From positions 14,557,717-14,621,716 of the forward strand of contig NC_088305.1 in assembly GCF_032854445.1 (NCBI RefSeq): a stretch of 64,000 nucleotides of DNA, written 5' to 3'. The DNA is from Liolophura sinensis (Eukaryota; Mollusca; Polyplacophora; Chitonida; Chitonidae). The translations under genes were made by a program, and so were the position numbers. Shown here in pieces: positions 1 to 10,329 of this stretch (positions are counted from its first letter, which is position 1; the number at the start of each line of letters is the position of its first letter). Below the pieces are notes generated by a model. That model was not told the origin of the DNA and did no database searches. It saw nothing but the letters and a program-made list of their open reading frames with translations.

Positions 1-1747
1 AACATGTAACCACTGCAAGGAATGCTTGTACCAGACTGTCGTATGTCTCTTTGTCGTTCACCTCACAATGTCGTCTGCACCAATAAGACACGGCCTTGCA
101 AATCTCTGCTTCTTTAACGCTGAGTTTAGGTCGGGATAATATCAACATTGCTGCTTCTTTGGGGATTTTCACGAATGCTGAAGTTTGGAAAATTAGAGCA
201 GCATTTTCCTCCACAAAATCCCAGATCTAAAAAGAAATGTAACAATATAGCTGGAAATGCATGCAAATATGCGTATGTACATTTATTTGACCTGGAATAT
301 TACTCTATTAAACAATGGCTGGCATTCAAATATCTTTATTTGCAATAATCACTTTTAATAACCAGTGTTATAAGCGGATATTTTCTGTCACTGACTTACC
401 TTAATCAACAGGCGTTTTATCCACTTGTTTTGTGGAAACCTCACTGTTGAGGTGAGAAGTGGAAGGATGCTATCCAAGTTGATAAAGCTGGTGGCGAAGT
501 GAAAACAGGAGGAGCAGAGTTCTGTGAGACCGTAACTGTGAGCTGTGACCATCACGTCTGTGGAGAAAACGGTTACAACGATTACTAAAACCCTAGGATA
601 TGTGGAATGTGAGGAATATGTAAAAACTACAACACAGAACATGCATTAACAAAATCTCATTTGAAATTGAGGACTCAAAATACTGGATATATGAACTTTA
701 AACACAAATCCATTGTCAAGACAGAAACGTTCTTCCAAATGTTGGGAGGACACTCTACTCTTCCACACAGTTACTACAACTTACCAACAATATTGTGTAC
801 ACCCACACTGATTCTTCCACTGTGCACAAATTGGATGACGTCACGGAAAGTATCTGGATTTTCGTCTGGTCAATGCACAGTAAGGGGTCCAGGCGACCAT
901 TGTCTTTTCTCTGAAGGCGAGGATTTCTTCTTCCTAATTTGCTTAAGTTTGGACAACAAGGCAAACTTTGATTTGGTTTGCTCTGTCGACCCCGTCAGCG
1001 TTTTCTGTTGTGCAAGAATAATTTGGTACAAAAATCTGAAAAAATCGACAAAATATTATTTATAGATACAGTTATATCATTTCAAGGCGGCAGTTTCAAT
1101 TTGGCAAGATGCTCATTTTCAACAATGACATATATTACGTTTTAAGTTTAAAACCGAGAAATCAAAATTACCTCATTTTAGAACTGTATACAGTGATAAG
1201 CCAATGTTTCCTACAAAAATTTAGACATTTAAAGTCTGAATTGAATATTTACCTGCTTCTAGTAGCCATGATGGCTTTCACTCCGTAAACAGGAACTTCA
1301 TCTTTGCCAACAAGAAACAAAACGTCACAGAGATCCGGTATTTCCGTGACCAGTCGGAGGTCATCGCAGAGGGTGCTGGTATCACAAAACGACATTTTCC
1401 GATTGATGTCATCTTGGAGATTTTTAGGACAACTGTTACTTTCTGTGGTCGGCCAATGCGTCGGCAGAGAATGTGACGCCTTAGTGGAAAGAGAATATTC
1501 TGAGGACGAAAAAAACAAACAAATACAATTGAACTAAAGTACCCAAAAATAATTTTATTTTGATTTCAGTAATGTTAAATTGGGTTTAAAACATACGAAT
1601 GACTATCTTCACTAGTATATATGTACACCAGGAAAAAAAGAGATACAAGAGGAACGTACCGCTGGAGAGGAAAGACATTTCCGACATTCACGAGAATTGC
1701 GAATCCGACACTGTGGAGATGTCACTAAAAGAGGTCAATCGGTTCAT
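1..1747 (-). pseudogene. BTB-BACK family copy A, pseudogene, 3' end beyond window
   Basis: Reading on the minus strand, exon 1 is 1660-1747, exon 2 1253-1499, exon 3 785-1035, exon 4 400-557, and exon 5 runs from 226 off the left edge. All visible splice sites are GT-AG and exons 1-4 have the same lengths (88, 247, 251, 158) as the intact copies. Exon 2 encodes the BTB start (PDLCDVLFLVGKDEVPVYGV); exon 5 begins the BACK region (IWDFVEENAAL). Two stops break it: TGA at 1688-1690 in exon 1, where intact copies have TGC (Cys), and TGA at 870-872 in exon 3, where they have TTA (Leu of VHLPDENP). Frame and splice sites are otherwise preserved and the promoter looks normal, so the loss seems recent. 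A transcript could still be made. I infer a non-coding relic; function as in copy B if ever active. Confidence 0.85.
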
Positions 1748-1849
1748 TTTGATAAATTTGCAGAGAGAAGTTAAGGAGAGCTTTATATGTTTACGATGTT
1801 GCTTTGCCAATGCTCTCAGAAAACTGACTTGTTTCAGCTTCATACAGCA

Positions 1850-1979
1850 CTTATATACAGGTACACCTGAAATATGACCTGATTGTGTATTTAAAAAGTG
1901 AAATCAAATCTGACCAGTAGAAATAATCCAGCTTGTGTTTTGATGATGACAAAACAATAGCGTCACAATGATGACGTCA
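1850..1979 (-). promoter_or_regulatory. Copy A promoter: CRE, dyad and TATA box
   Basis: On the minus strand TATATAAG lies at 1850-1857, 103 bases before the ATG. It is directly preceded by the hyphenated dyad CAGGTGTACCTG (1858-1869). A perfect palindromic CRE, TGACGTCA, lies at 1972-1979, 115 bases upstream of the TATA box. The spacings are identical in copies B-E. By known binding preference a CRE is a CREB/ATF site. Confidence 0.6.
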
Positions 1980-2023
1980 CTATTACATTGGCCTTCAATT
2001 TTTATTGACACTTTAGTCTATAC

Positions 2024-3350
2024 CAGATTACTGTCACGAGAGCCAATCAACAGCTGTGTTTGTGAACAACAGGTTTGTCAGTGTAATGATGGCTGATCAT
2101 GGCTATTGTGTCATTGCTGTGCCCCACTGCGACAGATATATGTACTGTTAAGAGCAGATTTCCTGCCATGCGTATAACGAATTTTGTAGATTACTAATAT
2201 TTTGTGGGGTAAATAAGCGGGTTAAAACAGTTTTCGAGTATTTTTCAAATTACACACGATATCCGTACATTGTGATAAAATTCCATTACATTTGGCGATG
2301 TCATTAAATTTTGACAAGCAAATTAACAAGATGGCTTGGAAATTTCAACAGCTTACATGTTATGATTGTCAAAGATTTCTGTCGTTAATTTGCAGTTTGT
2401 ATAGTAATTACATTGTGTGTTAGTATACGTTTTTGAATTGGGCAACTACCTTGAACATGTTTTATGATTAAAGCCCGAGTTAGTTTAAGGTGAATACTTA
2501 GGGCTGTGTTGTTCAGTCTTCATGTTGTGCGAATTTCTCTGCTTGTATTATTATTGTGGAAGAAGGCTTTAGGCAGATCTCTACGTAAGAGGTGTACAAA
2601 ACAAAGCATGTCTACTTAATTGGAATAATAAATGAACAGAAAATATCAGGTGGTGAAGAGAACTCCAAACATATCTGCCTGCTTGTTCTTCTCCGTCCCT
2701 CTCTTCACCAATGGTAATAACCTTTCATAATCCGGAGGTATTAAAGCAGCACAGTCACCTATTTAGTAGCTCTATTAACAAAACAATAGCATTTCTCATG
2801 GATCTGTCAGCATACGTGTAGCAGATTATTGCTCATGTGTCATTGCTATACCACACTGAGTTGTAAATCAGTGTTCCCACGAGTCCTGTTATCGCCATTA
2901 CTGTTAAACGGTTGACTTCTGACCAAGGTGAAGCATATTCAGAACAAACTGCTACATATCCATGAGTTGTTTAATTATATGTTTATTCTGGTGACTGATG
3001 GCCTGCAAAGAGACCAGGGATTATTGTTTCCACAATATATAAGTTGTGAAGAATGGTAGAGGCTTTTTCAAGGGAATATATTTTAGTTTCTCTAAACCCT
3101 AAAACGTTGTCAACAACAACATTTGCACTCGGTGAAGAGAGCTCTAAAATATTTACCCCCAACTTCCGTCTGTCCGACAATGTGTGAAAAATCTCCCCTA
3201 AGCCATACTTGTTCAATCAAAAGACGTGGCTCAATAAACATCTGTGTTCACAACACAAGATTTCTCATAATTCTGTATTAAAATATAATGATAGCAGGTC
3301 AATGCTCCCGTGTCATTGTTATATCCTGCTCAGTTATAAACGAGTCTTCC
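2024..3350. repeat. Three copies of the family-specific ~110-base module
   Basis: Copies at 2024-2135, 2757-2890 and 3225-3350 share an order of motifs: CAATCAACAGCTGTGTT, a short gap, AACAACAG, a run like CTCATGGATCTGTCAG, TAATGAT, then GTGTCATTG and CACTGAGTTGTAAA. The same module occurs in every block between genes, and in inverted orientation around G and H. Confidence 0.55.
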
Positions 3351-3491
3351 TAATAGTCTTGCTATACAAGAGGTCGCGTGTCCCAGAATTCGCCTGTCCC
3401 AGAAGTCGCGCACCCTCCTGATTTTCAATTTTTTCTGTGTTTTATTATTAATTGTGATTTAAATTTTTTTTTCCTTCTTTCAGAGTTAACA

Positions 3492-3635
3492 ATGGCTAAT
3501 AAACTAACAGTACAAGAAAAAGATCAATTGTTTTTATTTTTGTTTGGAAGAGATGGGGCAACACATTGCTCTGGATGTTGCGGGACTTCTGGGACACCCT
3601 GTATAAATCTTACTGTGGAATTGGTCGACTTCTGA
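3492..3635 (+). other. Small ORF remnant (MANKLTVQEKD), possible transposon HTH fragment
   Basis: A 47-codon ORF begins MANKLTVQEKDQLF and ends in a Cys/Gly-rich stretch. A pyrimidine tract and CAG sit just before it (3468-3483), resembling a splice acceptor. Copies at 13489-13632 and 22763-22849 share the start; the last is cut short. The opening resembles the N-terminal helix-turn-helix of some transposon-derived proteins, but I cannot name the family. Most likely a repeat-borne relic, not a working gene. Confidence 0.25.
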
Positions 3636-3759
3636 TCCAGGTTGGTTCATGTGTAGAATAACTTCCTACATGAGAAATTTACATACATATTTACTCTGGT
3701 AATTTAAGGCACGAGGGGAGAGCAGATATTATTGTTTTACACTTTGAAGCGTAAGGAGC

Positions 3760-3830
3760 CATAATGATGGCCAGAGTCGCCTAAGTGAAATATGCCTGAG
3801 TTCAGCGTAAAACACCAATCAAATAAATGT
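3760..3830 (+). mobile_element. 3' tail of a tRNA-derived SINE
   Basis: The stretch matches the end of the full SINE at 47455-47716: TAAGTGAAATATGCCTGAGTT, then CAGCGTAAAACACC and an AAATAAAT tail. The tRNA-like head is missing. The same truncated tail occurs at 13758-13826 and 23029-23098, so the insertion predates duplication of the block. Confidence 0.55.
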
Positions 3831-4568
3831 AAAGAATGACCTAAGGTGTTTAGGGTGATTGTGTTTTATTTCCATCAAAGGTTGATACTTTTCCACGTAA
3901 CAGCTTAAAACTAAAAAATCTTCTCTTTGTTAAATATCACACTGTCTAGTAAGACCTGTTTTGCTTTTGGGATTTATCTAGTGATGTTATATCCGTCGAT
4001 AAAGTATATCCGGTGACATTTGACGTTAATTAATAATTCAAACTGACATCATATTCAATCTAACCCTAACCTTATGGTAAATGTACTTTTGAGGAGAAAG
4101 TGTTGTGCACTTAATTAAGTCATTAACGAATTTTACTCCTAACAAATTACCCTGATGTATCTGGTATCCTCACCGTACCACCCAGAGTCGCTACCAGCAG
4201 TACCCCACAGAAACTCTCACTCTCAGCCTTAATTCAGGGCACATTATTACACACTAGACCACAAGTAAACACTGTCGTCAACTCTCACTCTAGGTCTGGA
4301 ACTCTCAAATTTGCGTCTGTAAACGTGTGAATATCAGTGTCCGTGACCATACATTATGATCCATTCTTTTACCCTTCGATTCCTTTTTATTACATACAAC
4401 GCACTGCTTGGCTCTATGCCAAGTGCACATTATCTGAGTCGTTAGATATCCCCCATCACGAGACAGACGCGTTTGACTTTTAGACGGGCCTATTGTAGTT
4501 CTATCGGTGGACAGAGGCTGTTGTTTACATTAAATAAAGCAGACGACAATTATAAACAAAGAAACAAA

Positions 4569-4679
4569 ATGGCTAATTTTTCTGTCGGAGCGAACGTTCA
4601 TTTTAAAGAAGAAAAGTATCAGGTTAGAGAAAATTTAAAGCCCATAGGGATTTTTGAATGCTACACAATAATGGGATAA
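4569..4679 (+). other. Short ORF (MANFSVGANVHF), repeated at 14565
   Basis: A 36-codon ORF beginning MANFSVGANVHFKEEKYQV. The copy at 14565-14786 extends to 73 codons because the reading frame passes a T tract of different length. No domain recognised. It could be the opening exon of a decayed transposon gene. Coding status unproven. Confidence 0.2.
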
Positions 4680-4689
4680 TAATGGTTTG

Positions 4690-4693
<4 letters not shown>

Positions 4694-4746
<53 letters not shown>
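4694..4746 (+). repeat. Poly(T) tract of 53 bases
   Basis: An uninterrupted run of 53 T. The equivalent position in the duplicated block (14690-14702) has only 13 T, so the tract has expanded or contracted since duplication, or its assembled length is unreliable. Confidence 0.9.
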
Positions 4747-4749
<3 letters not shown>

Positions 4750-5399
4750 TACGGACCTGATAATTCTTCCTGCGAGTCTTTCTTTCACCGGCCTCTCCTA
4801 AACGTCCCAGCTGAACACAAACCATAGTAGGGCAATCAGCCAATGGGTCACAAAACGATCGGATCCATGATGTCTGATATTTCCCGCGATGCAAAACTTA
4901 ACCGCCAGTACACGAATCACTGCTTCTTTAGCTCGTTAGACAGAGTTTGGGAAAACTTTTTATCTGCCCGAACTCTCGCTCCCAGTAACGAGCGACCTCC
5001 CCGGCTCACTGTCAGTGTGATCGCTGTTTGACACCGTGCATGTCTGGCCGAAGCCTACCATAACAGCGTCTTAGCTGAAATATGAAAGCAACCTTGCCGA
5101 TGTTTTATTTTAAAGTGCTATATTTTATAGTCGGAATTGTTTTCGAGACACGAACGTATTCATTTCATTATTCTATCCTAGTCGTGAAGCACGTCCGTAA
5201 TATTTAACATCGCATTTTAACACCCCCTGTAAAACACATGGTTTCGTCCTGAATTAGGTCACGCCCCTTTAGAACGTTCGGATGGACAAAAACAACGTGT
5301 CAGGGAAAGTGGGGGCGCTTTATCCTAATAATCTATACTGCAATGATGTTTTTGTTATAATTACGAAAACATTTTGCTCCTATCAAGGTAATAGAATAG

Positions 5400-5534
5400 A
5401 AATAATGTTCGCGTCAGGGTAGTCTAAAGGTAGATTTATATCAAATCGATGTGGAAGAAATTACAAATATAAACTCTTCCACATCCATTTGATGTAAAAC
5501 TACCGTTAGACTACCCTGACGCGAACACTATTTC
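5400..5534. mobile_element. Foldback (MITE-like) element, copy 1
   Basis: Two arms of about 55 bases are near-perfect inverted complements around a short loop. The left arm includes TTCGCGTCAGGGTAGTCTAA and ATCGATGTGGAAG; the right ends CTACCCTGACGCGAAC. Copies at 15357-15490 and 31787-31953. No coding capacity, so any movement would need a transposase from elsewhere. I could not define a target-site duplication. Confidence 0.6.
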
Positions 5535-6082
5535 TTAATTATTTCTTTGTACACAAGTATTGAGTGTTACAAATATATCTCCATCTAGAAGTCTCTAGAG
5601 TTATCGACAACTGATATTCTAAAATGGTACGCGATCTGACTACTGATTTCACTCAGCCGCCTAGAACATACCTTGCATCTTTCCACAATCATTGAAAACA
5701 ATTGACTGGTTTTCTTTGCATTACTGCGTCCAATTTTCATACTTTATCTATTTTCTTTGTTCTTTGCTGGTTTGTGTCATACGTCGTTTTTAGAATTGAC
5801 CTGGCTATTATAGACCACGGACTCTCTTATTGCTTGGCTCCTTGTATACCACTGTCTGTTTCGACGCAGTTTTACCAATAAGTCGCGCAGCCTGTATGTC
5901 ACAGATTGGAATGTTGGCCTTTCGCTTCCAGAAGGTGGTTGGTTTAATCCGTGCGGTGTGTTCTCCGTAAACCTAATCGCCATTGTGTTAGTGGGGAATT
6001 TTAGAGTCTGCATGTCCTCAGTCAGCAATAAGATAGATGTACAAAATAAGTCAACAACGGAATTATGTATTACATTAGCACT

Positions 6083-6088
6083 TTTATT
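6083..6088 (-). terminator. Poly(A) signal of copy B
   Basis: AATAAA on the minus strand, about 27 bases beyond the stop codon; the same signal and context follow copies C, D and E. Confidence 0.6.
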
Positions 6089-6114
6089 TTCATCGTAAAG
6101 AAGAAACAAAATAA

Positions 6115-8090
6115 TCAAAAAGAGCCATTATCAACACCACTGTCGGAGAAAAGATATTCTGAACAGCCACTAAGATCCGCTGACTGCAAATGTCCAGATT
6201 TGTGGCAATTTACCGAATTCAAAGACATGGATGAGACAAATGAAAAGTCGGTGTCATACGCTCTCATTTCTAGCTGGCTTTCATCTACCTTTGTTTCAAC
6301 TTCTTCATCGACAGTGTCAAAATCCTCAGTAAGCTCCTGCGGACGGTTTTGTGAACAGGTTTCCACTGCAAGAAATTGTTGTACCAGACTGTCATATGTC
6401 TCTTTGTCGGTCACCTCACAATGTCGTCTGCACCAGTGAGACACGGCCTTGCAAATCTCTGCTTCTTTAACGCTGAGTTTAGGTCGGGATAATATCAACA
6501 TTGCTGCTTCTTTGGAAATTTTCACGAATGCTGAAGTTTGGAAAATTAGAGCAGCATTTTCCTCCACAAAATCCCAGATCTAAAAAAGAAATGTAACAAT
6601 ATAGCTGGAAATGCATTCAAATATGCATATGTACATTTATTTGACCTGGAATATTACTCTATTAAACAATTGCTGGCATTCAAATATCTACATTTGCAAT
6701 AATCAGTTTTAATAAACAGTGTTATAAGCGGATGTTTTCTGTCACTGACTCACCTTAATCAACAGGCGTTTTGTCCACTTGTTTTGTGGAAACCTCAAAG
6801 TTGAGGTGAGAAAAGGAAGGATGCTATCCAAGTTGATAAAGCTGGTGGCGAAGTGAAAACAGGAGGAGCAGAGTTCTGTGAGACCGTAAGTGTCAGCTGT
6901 GACCATCACGTCTGTGGAGAAAACGGTTACAACGGTTACTAAAACCCCAGGATATGTGGAATGTGGGGAATATGTAAAAACTACAACACAGAACATACAT
7001 TAACAAATTGTGATTTGAAATTGAGGACTCAAAATACTGGATATATGAACATTAAACACAAATCTATTGTCAAGACAGAAACGTTCTTCCAAGTGTTGGG
7101 AGGGCACTCTACTTTTCCACACAGTTACTACAACTTACCAACAATATTGTGTACACCCACACTGATTCTTCCACTGTGCACAAATTGCAGGACGTCACGG
7201 AAAGTAGATGGATTTTCGTCTGGTAAATGCACAGTAAGGGGTCCAGGTGACCATTGTCTTTTCTCTGAAGGCGAGGATTTCTTCTTTCTAATTTGTTTAA
7301 GTTTAGACAACAAGGCAAACTTTAATTTGGTTTGCTCTGTCGACCCCCTCAGCGTTTTCTGTCGTGCAAGAATAATTTGGTACAAAAATCTGAAAAAATC
7401 GACAAAATAATATTTATAGATAAAGTTATATCATTTCAAGGCGGCAGTTTCAATTTGGCAAAATGCTCATTTTGAATAATGACATATATTACGTTTTAAG
7501 TTTAAAACCGAGAAATCAAAATTACCTCATTTTAGAACCGTATAGAGTGATAAGCCAATGTTTCTTAGAAAATTAGACATTTAAAGCCTGAATTTTAATA
7601 TTTACCTGCTTCTAGTAGCCATGATGGCTTTCACTCCGTAAACAGGAACTTCATCTTTGCCAACAAGAAACATCACGTCACAGAGATCCGGCATTTCCGT
7701 CACCAATCGGAGGTTATCGCAGAGGGTGCTGGTGTCAGAAAACGACATTTTCCGATTGATGTCGTCTTGGAGATTTTTAGGACAGCTGTCACTTTCTGTG
7801 GTCGGCCAATGCGTCGTCAGAGAATGTGACGACATAGTGGAAAGAGAATATTCTGGGGAAGGAAAAAACAAACAAATACAATTTAAATAAACCACCAATA
7901 GAAAATTTTAAGTAATGTTGAATTAGATTGAAAACATACGAATGACTACCTTCACCAGTATATATGTACAGCAGGAAAATAAGAGAAACAAGAGGAACGT
8001 ACCGCTGGAGAGAAAAGACATTTCCGACATGCACGAGAATCCCGAATCCGACACTGTGGAGATGTCACTGAAAGAGGTCACTCGGTTCAT
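6115..8090 (-). CDS. BTB/POZ-BACK protein, copy B (intact)
   Basis: Five exons on the minus strand: 8003-8090, 7606-7852, 7139-7389, 6754-6911 and 6115-6579. Phases are 1, 2, 1, 0 and the product is 402 aa. The start is the first ATG (MNRVTSFSDISTVSDSGFS), 103 bases past a TATA box. Residues 1-80 are Ser/Asp-rich. BTB begins near residue 83 (PDLCDVMFLVGKDEVPVYGV) and continues through VHLPDENPSTFRDVLQFVHSG (residues 165-185) into exon 4. A basic insert (KLKQIRKKKSSPSEKR, residues 141-156) makes the BTB longer than usual. Exon 5 opens with a BACK-like segment (IWDFVEENAALIFQ) with SHWCRRHCE further on; the tail is acidic and Ser-rich, ending SDSGVDNGSF. No Kelch, MATH or zinc finger. BTB-BACK proteins commonly bind CUL3 and recruit substrates; that role here is inferred. 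One non-consensus feature: the exon 4 donor is GTGAG where other copies have GTAAG. Confidence 0.85.
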
Positions 8091-8192
8091 TTTGGTAAAT
8101 TTCCAGAGAGAAGTTAAGTAGAGCTTTATATGTTTACGATGTTGCTTTGCAAATGCTCTTAGAAAACTGACTTGTTTCACCTTCATACAGCA

Positions 8193-8322
8193 CTTATATA
8201 CAGGTACACCTTAAATATGAACTGATTGTGTATTTAACAAGTGAAATCAAATCCGACGATTAGACACGAGCCAGCTTGTGTTTTGATGATGACAAAACAA
8301 TAGCGTCATAATGATGACGTCA
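8193..8322 (-). promoter_or_regulatory. Copy B promoter: CRE and TATA box
   Basis: TATATAAG at 8193-8200 (103 bases before the ATG) and TGACGTCA at 8315-8322 (115 bases further upstream). The dyad beside the TATA box is damaged here by one base (AAGGTGTACCTG instead of CAGGTGTACCTG). Confidence 0.6.
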
Positions 8323-10329
8323 TTATTACACTGGCCTTCAATTTTTATTGACACTTTAATCCATACCAGATTACTGTCACGAGAGCCAATCAACAGCTGT
8401 GTTTGTGAACAACAGGTTTGTCAGTGTAATGATGACTGATCATGGCTACCGTGTCATTGCTGTGCCCCACTGCGACAGATATATGTACTGCTGAGAGCAG
8501 ATTTCCTGCACTGTGTATAACGAATTTTGTTGATTACTACTGTTTTGGAGTGGAAAAGAGACTTGAAATAAAATTTGAATATTTTTTTTAAATTGAGTAC
8601 AATATCCGCAAAACGTAAAAAGATTCCATTACACTTGGTGGTGTCATTAACTTCTGAAAAGCCAGTTAACAAGCTGGCTTGGAAATTTTAATAACTTACA
8701 TGTTATGATTTGCAAAGTTTTTTGTCGTTAATTTACATTTTGGATAGTTATTACATTGTTGGTTAGTATACGTTTTTGAAATGGGCAACTGGCTCGAACA
8801 AGTTTTGTGAATAAAGCCCGAGTTAGTTTATGGTGCACACTTAGGGCTGGGTTGTTCAGGTTTCGCCTCGTGCAAATTTCTCTGCTTGTTTTACTGTTGT
8901 CGAAGAAGCTTTTAGGCAGATGCTTACTTAAAAAGTGTACAAAATGAAGCATGTCCACCTAATTGTGATAATCAATCAGCAGAAAATATCAGTTGGTGAA
9001 GAGAACTCCAAACAAGTCTGCCGGCTTGTCTGTCGCCTTCGCTCTCTCCACCAATGGGCAATAACTTCCCCTAATCCAGACGTGTTAAAGCGGCACGGTC
9101 ACCTAATTAGTAGCTGTGTTAATAAAACAACAGCTTTTCTGATGTATCTGTCAGCATAGTTGTAGCAAATTATTGCTCCTGTGTCATTGCTATACCACAC
9201 TGAGTTGTAAATGAGTGTCGCCAACAGTCCTTTTATCGGCATTACTGTTAAATGGTTGACTTCTGACCAGGGTGAAACACATTCAGAACAAACTGCTACA
9301 TGTCCATGAAATGTTTAGTTACATGTTTACTCTGGTGACTGAAGGGCTGTAAAGAGTTCAGGGATTATTGTTTTCACGATATATAAGTTATCAGGAATGG
9401 TAAAGGCTTTTTCAGGGGATTATATTTTATTTCCACTAATAACCGAACGTTGTCAACAAAAACATTTGCACTTGGTTAAGAGAACTCTAAAATAATGACC
9501 CCCACCTGTCGTCTCTCCGACAATGTGTTAATAACCTCCCCTAATCCACACGTATTAAATCAAAAGATGTCAGTCAATGAACAGCTGAGTTGAAAACACC
9601 ACAGTATTTCTCATGGATCTATATTAAAATACAATTATACGTAGTCAGTGCTACCGTGTCGTCGTTATATCCTTGTGAGTTGTAAATGAGTGTCCCTAAA
9701 ATTCCTGTTTAGTTACATGTTTATTCTGGTATCTTAAAGCCTGCAAGGATAACAGAGATTTTCATTTTAGACTAAGGGCCATAAGCAATGGCCTTTGATT
9801 TCCCTCGGGTTTTTGGGGTTACCGTATTTTATTTCCACGGAGGAGTAATAATTTTCCACGTAACAGCTTTAATATAAAAAATCTTCAGTTGTATAAACTC
9901 AACTCTACAAAGTGAGAGCTGTTTATTTTGGGGCTTTATCTAGTGATGTTATATCTGTAAATAAAACGCATCCAATGAAATTTACCGTTTAGTTTTACTT
10001 CCGACTGACATCATATTTAATGTAACCGTAACCGCCTGGTAAATATACTCATGAGGACAAACTGCAGTGCACTTAATAAAGCCATTAACGAATTTTACTC
10101 CTGACAGAAAGTCCTGATGTGTCTGTTATTCTCGCCACACCACCCACAGTGCATCCCCACCGAAACTCTCACTCTCCGCCTTAACACAGGCCATATTCTT
10201 ACACACTAGACCACAGGTAAACACTGTCGCCAACTCTCACTCGAGCTTTACTCAGTAATTTCACGCCATCGTCTGTAAACGTGTGAATATCAGTGTCCGG
10301 GACAAGACATTACGTGAATTATATTCATG
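8323..10329. other. 5' flank of copy B, no gene, three modules
   Basis: Closely matches 35308-37310 upstream of copy E and, less closely, 28403-30500 upstream of D and 18272-19800 upstream of C. Contains the ~110-base module at about 8360-8470, 9100-9220 and 9560-9690. Small ORFs here are not shared in frame between the copies and are not credible genes. Confidence 0.65.

Larger units (their letters stand above)
1980..6082. other. Intergenic block between copies A and B, multicopy
   Basis: No supported gene. The stretch is near-identical to 12030-16039, and parts recur at 21780-23640 and 31313-31950. It holds three diverged copies of a family-specific module of about 110 bases (2024-2135, 2757-2890, 3225-3350), two small ORF remnants, a SINE tail, a long T tract and a foldback element, listed separately. 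The rest (2136-2756, 2891-3224, 3840-4560, 5535-6082) shows nothing recognisable beyond its duplication; 5560-6082 is the 3' flank of gene B. Confidence 0.7.

Noticed and set aside
661-1065. Plus-strand ORFs opposite exon 3 in each copy (also 6961-7410, 16918-17379, 27048-27452, 33938-34396)
   Set aside because: They run through exon 3 and the adjoining intron on the wrong strand. Their recurrence follows from the duplicated exons below, and they show no domain or splice logic of their own.
6157-6439. Ser/Thr-rich plus-strand ORFs opposite exon 5 (also 16157-16396, 26288-26527, 33177-33416)
   Set aside because: Shadows of the real minus-strand exon 5; the Ser-rich content comes from antisense reading of its acidic codons.
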